Positions 1 to 6,464 of a stretch of DNA of 23,810 nt are shown here, one piece after another. The first letter of the stretch is position 1. Each line of letters starts with the position of its first letter. The notes under the pieces are model-generated. The model saw only the letters and a list, made by a program, of their open reading frames with translations. It was not told the DNA's origin and searched no databases. Source of the stretch: Bacteroidota bacterium (lineage in GTDB: Bacteria; Bacteroidota; Bacteroidia; Flavobacteriales; Flavobacteriaceae); the NCBI GenBank assembly GCA_023386585.1, contig JAEWJM010000005.1, positions 1 to 23,810 of the forward strand. Direction: 5' to 3'. The translations under genes and the position numbers were made by a program.

Positions 1-1
1 G

Positions 2-322
2 GTCAAAGGTGTCGGCTTCGATTGGGAAGAGCCGCATCAGGTTTGGGACAAAGTAAACGAGGAACTGAATGAGCTGCAGGAAGAAATTGCTGCCGGCAAT
101 AAGGAAAAGATTGAGGCCGAATTTGGCGATGTGTTGTTCTCAATGATAAACTACGCGCGGTTTCTCGACGTCAATCCTGAAGATGCGCTCGAGCGGACCA
201 ACAAAAAGTTCATCAAGCGCTTCCAATACCTGGAATCGAAAGCGTCGCAAATTGGCAAGCCGCTGTCTGAAATGACGCTTGCCGAAATGGATGTTTTCTG
301 GAACGAGGCCAAGAAATTATAA
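2..322 (+). CDS. mazG: MazG nucleoside triphosphate pyrophosphohydrolase, C-terminal part
   Basis: Partial gene whose 5' end lies before the window. The visible 106 residues form the second all-alpha MazG domain: an EELNELQEE helix is followed by EFGDVLFSMINYAR, giving the paired ExxE and ExxD acidic motifs that hold Mg2+ in this family. Downstream comes the usual C-terminal sequence with NPEDALERTNKKFIKRF. Known MazG proteins hydrolyse (d)NTPs to (d)NMPs and pyrophosphate in the cytoplasm, which cleans the nucleotide pool. The stop TAA at 320-322 is followed directly by a hairpin terminator, so this is the last gene of its transcript. It converges on the DUF349 gene. Family assignment is secure; the substrate range cannot be read here. 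Confidence 0.9.
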   Translation, partial: VKGVGFDWEEPHQVWDKVNEELNELQEEIAAGNKEKIEAEFGDVLFSMINYARFLDVNPEDALERTNKKFIKRFQYLESKASQIGKPLSEMTLAEMDVFWNEAKKL

Positions 323-351
323 AAAAAGCACCGGGTAGATCGGTGCTTTTT
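323..351. terminator. Bidirectional rho-independent terminator between mazG and the DUF349 gene
   Basis: A perfect 11-bp inverted repeat, AAAAAGCACCG (323-333) and CGGTGCTTTTT (341-351), encloses a 7-base loop. It has A-rich and T-rich flanks on both sides and lies exactly in the gap between two convergent stop codons (320-322 and 355-357). It can therefore end both transcripts. Confidence 0.85.
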
Positions 352-354
352 GCT

Positions 355-2604
355 TTATTCCTGCTTCATGTTGCGAAGCTGTTTCAGTTTTGCTTTTAAA
401 GTGGAAAGTTCCTCTTTATGCTTGTCGATGTTTCTGCGGACTTCAAGCACCATCGGGTTGTCTTTTTTGGCATTGGCAAAAAACTGGATATTGTTCTCAA
501 GCTGGAAAATCTCCGACTGGACTTCATCGATCTTACGCATCAGGAAAATCTTCTCGTTGTCGAGCTTGCGCGTATCGTTCGATTCCGAAAGGCTTTCCAT
601 CCTGTTTGAAAACCGCATCATTTCTGATTCTTTCTTGCTCAGGCTCAGTTTTTCAAAAAGAGCATCGAGTATTTTATTGAATTTTCCTTCGATATGACGT
701 CGTGAATTTGGTACGCGGCCAAAGCTTTTCCACTTTTCGATATGTGCCTTGATCGCATCCAGATCGGTTTTGTGGTCGCCGACGAGCTGAAATTCCTTCA
801 AATTGTCGAGATACTCCTTTTTCTTGTCAAATGCTTCTACTTCCTCGGCATTTTCCTCGTTGCGGTGCTCTTTCATCTTCTCGAAATAGTGATTGCATGC
901 ACCTTTGAATTCCTTCCAGAGTTTATCCGAATATTTCCTCGGAACATGGCCGACCTGTTTCCATTCTTCCTGGATTTGCTTCATGATTGGCGTGGTCGCC
1001 GCGAAATCGGTACTTTCCTGAAGTTCCTTCGCTCTTGCCACGAGTGCCTGCTTTCTTGAAAGATTATCGTTCTGGTCTTTCTTGATATCCTTATAGAACG
1101 AATTTTTAAGCGAATTAAAGTTGCGGACCGCCGTTTTAAATGCTGTCCACGTTTCTTCATTGGCTTCCGAAGGCACTTTACCCGCGCCGAAAAACTGGTT
1201 CCGCAGCGCTTCGACCTTTTCTATTTGTGCGAGCCAGGCAGAATGGCTTCCGACTTTTTCCTGTGCAATTTGCTCCAGTTGGCCGATAATATCCTTTTTC
1301 GCCGCAAGGTTCTCCATCTCGGTTCCGCGTTGCTTTTCGAGCAATGCTTCGCGTTTTTCGTGCATTTGGCGTGTCAGTTCACTAAAGCGTGTCCAGATTG
1401 TTTCCCGGTGATCCTTTGATACAGGCCCAATTTCTTCCTTCCAGATGCGGTGCAAATCCTGCAATTCGCGGAAAGCCTTGTTTACATCCGGCGCGGACAG
1501 CAATTCTTCGACACGTGAAATGATCTTTTGTTTCAGGTCGAGGTTGTGCTTGAAATCCAGATCGCGCGCCTCGCGGTCGAGGTGAAGGTAATCGTAAAAA
1601 TTCTCAACGTGGAAATGATAATTGTTCCAAACGTGGTTGTATTTGTCTTTCGGGATCGGCCCGGCATTTTTCCAGCGTTCGCGAAGCTCGTTGAAATGCT
1701 TTAGCGTATCCTTGATATTTTCCTGTGGATTGATCAGCTCTTTTAGTTCGTCTACAATTGCCAGCCGCTCTTCAAGGTTGGCCTTTAGGTTATTTTGAAG
1801 GCTTTTGAAATGTGCTGCTTTTTTGTCGCGGTAGATAGTGATCAATTGATCGAACCTCGCCTTCAGCGGAAGCTCATAATGGAAATCTTCAGTGCTGTCG
1901 GGATTGGCATTGTGGAAGTCCTGCTTTTTATCTTCAATAAAATGCTGGTATTTCGATTGGAATGCGCGGCGAATCTCTTCGATATGTTCACGTACGGAAC
2001 TTATTTTTTCATTCTGAACCAACTGCTCGAGTTCAACTGCCAGTGCATCCATTGTCATCTCGTCGTAATCTTTCAGCGGAATTTCATGGCGCTCTTTCAG
2101 TGTTTCGTCCTCGCTTTCCTCGGCATTTGAGTTTTCAATGTCAATGATAGCCTGTTGCTGTGCATCGATGTCCAGCCGCGAATCGTCGCTCAGGTCTTCG
2201 TCGGGAATCGTAATCTGCTGAACAGTCTCGGCAGGATCGCCGGCGCTGTCATTCTGTTCGCGTACTTCCTGCGCAACTTCCGGTGAAACATCGGCACTGT
2301 CCTGCGGCGGTTCGGGATTGCCCTCAATAGGTTCCTGATCCTCGTTTGGAACTTCCGCGATCAAATCCTCCGGAACGTCTTCATTTTCCTTTCCTTCCTG
2401 CGCGAAAAGCTCATCAAGAGGCTGGATTGTTTCCTCAGCGTTGTCATCGACTATCAGATCATCGTCGGCCAACGGCGGATTCTCGTCGTGCACAACTCCC
2501 ATTGTTTCAGGATTGACATCTTTTTGCGTCCCAATTTCGTTCAGGGTTTCCTCGTTTTCGGGTTTTCCATCTGCATTTCGCAGGTTATCATTCTCTTCTG
2601 ACAT
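355..2604 (-). CDS. DUF349 repeat protein with acidic N-terminal tail
   Basis: A 749-residue cytosolic protein of unknown function. No signal peptide or membrane segment is visible. Residues 1-175 are very acidic and low in complexity, probably disordered. From about 245 onward the sequence is helical, with five DUF349-type units of the form W-(x)n-G-x-(V/I)P/S-...-W-x-x-F. They centre on WKNAGPIPKD (311), WKEEIGPVSKD (388), FFGAGKVPSE (471), WKQVGHVPRK (548) and WKSFGRVPNS (625). Residues 660-749 look like a coiled coil, ending in a lysine-rich tail. The gene follows aroE after a 195-bp gap that holds a hairpin and a good promoter match, so it may be transcribed alone. Start ATG at 2604. DUF349 proteins are common in Bacteroidota and Actinobacteria; I know of no settled biochemical role. 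Confidence 0.85.
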   Translation of the reverse strand: MSEENDNLRNADGKPENEETLNEIGTQKDVNPETMGVVHDENPPLADDDLIVDDNAEETIQPLDELFAQEGKENEDVPEDLIAEVPNEDQEPIEGNPEPPQDSADVSPEVAQEVREQNDSAGDPAETVQQITIPDEDLSDDSRLDIDAQQQAIIDIENSNAEESEDETLKERHEIPLKDYDEMTMDALAVELEQLVQNEKISSVREHIEEIRRAFQSKYQHFIEDKKQDFHNANPDSTEDFHYELPLKARFDQLITIYRDKKAAHFKSLQNNLKANLEERLAIVDELKELINPQENIKDTLKHFNELRERWKNAGPIPKDKYNHVWNNYHFHVENFYDYLHLDREARDLDFKHNLDLKQKIISRVEELLSAPDVNKAFRELQDLHRIWKEEIGPVSKDHRETIWTRFSELTRQMHEKREALLEKQRGTEMENLAAKKDIIGQLEQIAQEKVGSHSAWLAQIEKVEALRNQFFGAGKVPSEANEETWTAFKTAVRNFNSLKNSFYKDIKKDQNDNLSRKQALVARAKELQESTDFAATTPIMKQIQEEWKQVGHVPRKYSDKLWKEFKGACNHYFEKMKEHRNEENAEEVEAFDKKKEYLDNLKEFQLVGDHKTDLDAIKAHIEKWKSFGRVPNSRRHIEGKFNKILDALFEKLSLSKKESEMMRFSNRMESLSESNDTRKLDNEKIFLMRKIDEVQSEIFQLENNIQFFANAKKDNPMVLEVRRNIDKHKEELSTLKAKLKQLRNMKQE

Positions 2605-2638
2605 GTTCAGAATGTTTAAGGTTACGTCTAATTATGGC

Positions 2639-2669
2639 GAAAGATACTAAAGGCGCGACAAAATTCAAA
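2639..2669 (-). promoter_or_regulatory. Predicted promoter of the DUF349 gene
   Basis: On the minus strand TTTG (2669-2666) is followed after 19 bp by TATCTTTC (2646-2639). This matches the Bacteroidota pattern TTTG-N19-TAnnTTTG except for the last base. The implied start site gives a leader of roughly 30 nt before the ATG at 2604. Confidence 0.5.
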
Positions 2670-2674
2670 ACCGG

Positions 2675-2693
2675 GCGGGTTGCCAGAACCCGC
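2675..2693 (-). terminator. Hairpin in the aroE-DUF349 gap, possible terminator of aroE
   Basis: Perfect 7-bp arms GCGGGTT and AACCCGC with a 5-base loop. On the minus strand it is followed by a broken T-rich stretch (CCGGTTTTGAATTTTG), which is weaker than a classical U-tract. It lies about 105 bp past the aroE stop and just upstream of the predicted DUF349 promoter, so it would separate the two transcripts. Confidence 0.4.
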
Positions 2694-2799
2694 GTTGATT
2701 TTGGGCAGCAGTCAATTTCACCTGCATTGCTGCAAGGTCGTCTTTCGCCAGTTGAAGGTACTCAAAAGCAGTTCTCAACAAGCGAAGTTTCGAAAAAAT

Positions 2800-3546
2800 T
2801 TAAGAATTTGATTTTGTCCAGATTTTCCACGCTTCATCGGCCTGGAGCTGCAGCATCGACAAACCATTGACGGTCGTAGCCCCGTGAATAGCTGCATTGC
2901 GCAGAAATAATGTCATTGGCGGGTTATAAACGAGGTCATAAGCAAGGTGTTGCCGAGTAAAGAATTGATACGGAATTTCGGGCGCTGTATCTTCGTTGGG
3001 AGAAGTACCAAGCGGCGTGCAATTGATGATGATCTGATGCGCAGCCATCACTTGAGGAGTGATCTCATCGTAGGCAATTTCGCCGTCAAGCGGATGACGT
3101 GAAGCGTTTAACGATTTGATTCCGAGGTTTTGAAGCGCGAATGCAACAGCTTTTGATGCGCCGCCCGTGCCGAGAATCAGCGCTTTCCGATGTGGCGGCC
3201 CGATTAACGGATTAATGGATTTCTGAAATCCAAGGTAATCGGTATTGTGTCCGATGAGCCGGCCATTGGCAAATTCAATTGTATTCACTGCGCCAATTTT
3301 CGCTGCGGTTTCCGACAGCCCGTCAAGGAATGGGATAATCTGTTGCTTATACGGAATCGTTACGTTGAGTCCGCCCCAATCGTCGTGTTTCGCCAACAAA
3401 TCCCGAAACCGCCCAATGTTTTCAAGGTCGAGATTTTCGTAGCTGAAGCCCATTCGATGTTCAGTCGCGAATTTCTCTGTAAAATAGGTTCTTGAAAACG
3501 AATAGCCGATTCCTTTTCCGATCAATCCGAAGCGCTTTTTTTCCAT
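2800..3546 (-). CDS. aroE: Shikimate dehydrogenase
   Basis: A 248-residue AroE that reduces 3-dehydroshikimate to shikimate with NADPH, the fourth step of the chorismate pathway. Substrate-binding SFS is at 16-18. The catalytic lysine is in NVTIPYK (K67) and the catalytic aspartate in NTDYLG (D103). GTGGASKA (126-133) is the nucleotide-binding loop. NASR (147-150) sits where NADP-preferring members carry the arginine that contacts the 2'-phosphate. The family glutamine is in GLSMLQLQADEAW. It is slightly shorter than the E. coli enzyme (272) but looks complete. Start ATG at 3546 is set by MEKKRFGLIGKG. It lies 32 bp after the TPR gene on the same strand, with a terminator-like hairpin between. 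No promoter was seen in that short gap, so expression probably depends on read-through or on a promoter inside the TPR gene. Confidence 0.95.
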   Translation of the reverse strand: MEKKRFGLIGKGIGYSFSRTYFTEKFATEHRMGFSYENLDLENIGRFRDLLAKHDDWGGLNVTIPYKQQIIPFLDGLSETAAKIGAVNTIEFANGRLIGHNTDYLGFQKSINPLIGPPHRKALILGTGGASKAVAFALQNLGIKSLNASRHPLDGEIAYDEITPQVMAAHQIIINCTPLGTSPNEDTAPEIPYQFFTRQHLAYDLVYNPPMTLFLRNAAIHGATTVNGLSMLQLQADEAWKIWTKSNS

Positions 3547-3550
3547 GCGT

Positions 3551-3575
3551 AAAAAATCCGGCGCAGTGGCCGGAT
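3551..3575 (-). terminator. Terminator-like hairpin between TPR gene and aroE
   Basis: On the minus strand ATCCGGC, loop CACTGC, GCCGGAT, then five more T (a T6 run overall). This is a textbook intrinsic-terminator shape. It begins 3 nt after the TPR stop codon, and the T-run ends 4 nt before the aroE ATG. It could end the TPR transcript, act as a partial attenuator for aroE, or shield the aroE start in the read-through mRNA. Confidence 0.7.
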
Positions 3576-3578
3576 AAG

Positions 3579-4976
3579 TTATTTCTTTTTGAATTTTGCA
3601 ATGCAGCCCTGAACGACGCGCGTGCCCCAGATTGCAGGGAAAAGTTCTTTTATCAAGGTATGATTCGAAAAGTTCAGCCTCAGTCCGTTGCTCAGGTGAA
3701 AAACTCCTTTTTCCGGTTCCTGCATCATGAAGTAGAGTCCGCCCAGCCTATATTCAACCTCATATTCATCCGGAAAATATTCGGATGCCTGAAGCAACGT
3801 CTGCACTGCATTTTCGAATTCGCCCAAATATTGAAGAATGTCGACCCAAAACAGCCAGGTGTCCAATTGAAAATCGCCAAACTCGACGGCTTTGCGGTAG
3901 CCGACTTCAGCCTCTTCAAAAAGGTTCATCGCTTTGTTTATGGTAGCGTATCGCTTCCAGTAAAGGTGGTTTTCGTTGTCAATTGCGAGCGCTTTGTTGA
4001 CATAAAACAGTGCTTTCTGATAGTTTTTCTGGCGTACGTAAAAATCGGTGATCGCGATCCAGCCTTTATCCAAAAGCGGATCTTCGTGAACCGTTTTATT
4101 AAAGTATTTCAACGCCTGGACTTTATTGCCCAGTTTTTCATAACATTTCCCGATCCGCAGCAAGGCGTACGATGTCGGGTCGTCGAGTTCAATTGTACGA
4201 TTGTAACTTTCGATGGCCTCGTCGAAGCGTTTCAGCCTTTCGAGTGCCTTTCCTTTTTCCATATAGGCACCAATGAAATCCTCATCAATGTAGGTGGCAA
4301 ATTCAAACGCACGTATCGCATTTTCGTAATCTTTCAGTCCGTAATAAAGCCGTCCCGACTGGTGCCAGGCGATTTCGCTGTACGGATTTTTATCGATGTA
4401 CTTTTTCAGGTATTCGATGGCTTCGGCGTTCTGGTCAAGAAATTCAAAGCAATACACGACGTTATAGAGCGCAGCCTGGTCTTCGGTGTCTTCTTCAAGG
4501 CATTTAATGAAGTTTTCTTTCGCCAGTTCGAGGTTGTCCATAAACAGGTATTCCATCCCGATGAGGTTGTAAACATCGGCATAGTCGTCGGTATATTGTA
4601 AAGCCGTTTTCAGCAGTTCGACCGCTTTTTCATGATCGTCACGCTTCGAATAGATGTTGGCTTTCTGAATATAAATTTCTTCGTTATGCGGCTCGATTGC
4701 GTAGAGTTCATTCAGGAGCTTTTCCGCCTGGTCGAGCTTGTCATCATAAACAAGCATTTCCACCTGAACGAGCTTCAGCCCCGTAGATTTCGGGTGTTGT
4801 TCCAGAGCCAGCTTAAGAGCTTTTTTGGCCAGTGAGGCTTTTCCGGTATCGAGGTAGTGAAGTATGATTTCCTCGAATTCTTCAGAATCGAAAAAGAGTA
4901 CTTTGTTGGTTTTCAGCATCGACTCGAATCTCGACAGGGATAGGTTATATTCTTCCTCTTCGTTGCTTAATTGCAT
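3579..4976 (-). CDS. Tetratricopeptide repeat protein
   Basis: A 465-residue protein built almost wholly of TPR units of about 34 residues. I estimate 10-12 units from about residue 40 to 440, with typical W/L-G-Y-A-A-P positions (for example YADVYNLIGMEYLFMDNLEL and YALLRIGKCYEKLGNKVQAL). The first 30 residues are acidic. There is no signal peptide, membrane helix or catalytic motif, so it is most likely a cytosolic protein-protein scaffold; the partner is unknown. The C-terminus ends in basic AKFKKK. It is the first gene of a minus-strand run with aroE and the DUF349 gene. From memory this order recurs in flavobacteria, which could be checked. Start ATG 4976 is preceded by an A-rich leader without a Shine-Dalgarno. 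Confidence 0.85.
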   Translation of the reverse strand: MQLSNEEEEYNLSLSRFESMLKTNKVLFFDSEEFEEIILHYLDTGKASLAKKALKLALEQHPKSTGLKLVQVEMLVYDDKLDQAEKLLNELYAIEPHNEEIYIQKANIYSKRDDHEKAVELLKTALQYTDDYADVYNLIGMEYLFMDNLELAKENFIKCLEEDTEDQAALYNVVYCFEFLDQNAEAIEYLKKYIDKNPYSEIAWHQSGRLYYGLKDYENAIRAFEFATYIDEDFIGAYMEKGKALERLKRFDEAIESYNRTIELDDPTSYALLRIGKCYEKLGNKVQALKYFNKTVHEDPLLDKGWIAITDFYVRQKNYQKALFYVNKALAIDNENHLYWKRYATINKAMNLFEEAEVGYRKAVEFGDFQLDTWLFWVDILQYLGEFENAVQTLLQASEYFPDEYEVEYRLGGLYFMMQEPEKGVFHLSNGLRLNFSNHTLIKELFPAIWGTRVVQGCIAKFKKK

Positions 4977-5003
4977 ACTGTTTTGTTTAAGAATTATCCT
5001 TTC

Positions 5004-5011
5004 TAAATGTA
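5004..5011 (-). promoter_or_regulatory. Weak -7 box candidate for the TPR gene
   Basis: On the minus strand TACATTTA differs from TAnnTTTG only in the last base and lies 27 bp before the ATG at 4976. No TTG was found at the expected -33 distance, so the call is tentative. The rest of the 141-bp gap (4977-5117) shows no other clear signal. Confidence 0.25.
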
Positions 5012-5117
5012 AGGAGTCAAAATTTTGTTTGTGGTGCCGGGGCTTATTCTTGTGAACAATTTAATTAACAGCACCAAAAGAAGAACGTAAGTATTGGGAA
5101 TAAAAAACAGTATCTGA

Positions 5118-6302
5118 TTATCTTGGCAGTATCTCATCCATTACATTCAGGATGATTTCGCATCCTTCCTTAATCTCTTCATCGGTTATTGTTAGTGGCG
5201 GTGTAATCCTTACCGCACATTTTTCAAACAGCAACCAAAATAAAATTACGCCTTTATCCTGGCATTTCAAAATTATTTGGTCTGCAATTGAAGGCTCGGT
5301 CGTCATTATCGCAAGCATTAGCCCTTTGCCACGGATTTCGCCGATCAAAGGATGTACCAGCAGCGAGCGGAACAGTTTTTCCTTGCGCAACGTGTCAGGA
5401 ATCAGGTTAGTTTCGGTAATTTCCTTCAAAGTTGCGAGGCAGGCTGCCGCAATGACAGGATGTCCGCCAAAGGTCGTCACATGTCCCAGCCTCGGGTTAT
5501 CGCTCAGCAGGTCCATTATTTTGGACGAAGCTACGAAAGCGCCCACCGGCATTCCGCCGCCCATGCCTTTTCCAAGGATCACGATATCGGGAACTACGCC
5601 GTAATTCTCAAAGCCGAACAATTTTCCGGTCCGGCCAAATCCCGGCTGGATCTCGTCGACGATCATCAGCGAGCCCGTTTCGTCGCAGCGTTGGCGTACT
5701 TTCTGCAGAAATCCGTCCGTTGGCTCTATGAATCCCGCGCCGCCCTGGATGCTCTCAAGGATAATCCCGGCTGTTCTCTCGGTTATCTTTTCCAGATCCG
5801 CAACGTTGTTGAACGTGATGAAGTCCACATCCGGAACTAAGGGCTCGAACGGCCGTTTGCGTTCTTCATAACCCATAACGCTCATCGATCCCATTGTATT
5901 GCCGTGATAGGCATTGTGACAAGAAATAAACTGCGTGCGTCCCGTTGCGCGGCGGGCCAGCTTTAAAGCGCCTTCGGTGGCCTCGGTACCCGAATTCACG
6001 AGATAGGTTTTGTCAAGCGGCGCAGGAAGATGAGAGGCGAGAAGCTTGCAATATCCTACGGCCGGACTCTGCGCATACTCGCCGTAAACCATCACGTGCG
6101 AGTACTTGTCAAGTTGTTCCTTTATTGCGGTGTTCACCTTTTCATTCCTGTGGCCAAGTGAACACGCCGAAACGCCGGCAACAAAGTCCAGGTACGATCT
6201 ACCCGAAGTGTCATATATACGGCATCCGTCAGCATGCGAAACTTCCATTCCCAGCGGAAAAGGCGAGGTCTGCGCCTGATATTTTAAGAAATCCGAATTC
6301 AT
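5118..6302 (-). CDS. Class III PLP-dependent aminotransferase (acetylornithine/ornithine aminotransferase-like)
   Basis: A 394-residue fold-type I transaminase of normal length. NSGTEATEGALKLAR (103-117) binds the cofactor phosphate. SCHNAYHGNT (127-136) supplies the ring-stacking aromatic. The aspartate in IVDEIQPGFGRTG (D216) pairs with the pyridine nitrogen. K245 in ILGKGMGGGMPVGAF forms the Schiff base, and TTFGGHP follows. All catalytic residues are present. Members use acetylornithine, ornithine, GABA, lysine or similar omega-amino donors; sequence alone does not decide the substrate, and no arg genes are nearby. It follows the OstA-like gene on the same strand, separated by 162 bp that contain a structured repeat. 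Start ATG at 6302. Cytosolic. Confidence 0.85.
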   Translation of the reverse strand: MNSDFLKYQAQTSPFPLGMEVSHADGCRIYDTSGRSYLDFVAGVSACSLGHRNEKVNTAIKEQLDKYSHVMVYGEYAQSPAVGYCKLLASHLPAPLDKTYLVNSGTEATEGALKLARRATGRTQFISCHNAYHGNTMGSMSVMGYEERKRPFEPLVPDVDFITFNNVADLEKITERTAGIILESIQGGAGFIEPTDGFLQKVRQRCDETGSLMIVDEIQPGFGRTGKLFGFENYGVVPDIVILGKGMGGGMPVGAFVASSKIMDLLSDNPRLGHVTTFGGHPVIAAACLATLKEITETNLIPDTLRKEKLFRSLLVHPLIGEIRGKGLMLAIMTTEPSIADQIILKCQDKGVILFWLLFEKCAVRITPPLTITDEEIKEGCEIILNVMDEILPR

Positions 6303-6326
6303 TCAATCATCAATTAGCTTGTATTT

Positions 6327-6456
6327 GGGGCGTTGCCATTCACACCGGCCTGCGCGCCTGCCCTGGCCGGGCTGTCCGCTTTATCTTTTGCCAAACCTCA
6401 AAGGTTTTCAAAACCTTTGAGGTTTACAAAAGGATGCCGCTTCCATCCCTAACGCG
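6327..6456 (+). repeat. Structured intergenic repeat element, copy 1
   Basis: A 130-bp element between the aminotransferase and the OstA-like gene, oriented opposite to both. It begins GGGGCGTTGCC and ends ATCCCTAACGCG. Pairings read from sequence: closing stem GCGTT (6330-6334) with AACGC (6451-6455); CCGGCC (6345-6350) with GGCCGG (6365-6370); CTTTTG (6385-6390) with CAAAAG (6427-6432), capped by a 33-bp palindrome; GGATG (6432-6436) with CATCC (6444-6448). The last two stems share base 6432, so they may compete there. The same ends and inner stem recur at 12594-12683. From memory, elements of this form (GGGCGTTrCC..., CGGGCTnTCCGC..., AAAAGGAT..., ATCCCTAACGC) are scattered between genes in many Flavobacterium genomes. 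Whether they act as RNA or DNA is not known to me. Confidence 0.7.
6393..6425. repeat. Perfect 33-bp palindrome inside repeat element copy 1
   Basis: Arms AAACCTCAAAGGTTTT (6393-6408) and AAAACCTTTGAGGTTT (6410-6425) are exact reverse complements around a single C at 6409. The outer CTTTTG/CAAAAG pairing lengthens the possible stem-loop further. It also lies between two minus-strand genes, so it could stop transcription of the OstA-like gene, although no long T-run follows. Confidence 0.85.
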
Positions 6457-6464
6457 GCTTCGCA

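Noticed and set aside
2634..2870. 78-codon plus-strand frame in the aroE-DUF349 gap
   Set aside because: It crosses a predicted promoter and hairpin on the other strand and the 3' end of aroE; no homology is recognisable.
3492..4601. 369-codon open frame on the plus strand opposite the TPR gene and part of aroE
   Set aside because: Phe/Val-rich product of the reverse complement of acidic TPR coding sequence, with no family features.
5028..5073. GGTGC...GCACC inverted repeat downstream of the class III aminotransferase as a terminator
   Set aside because: Only five pairs with a loop of about 35 bases and mismatched flanks; too weak to call.
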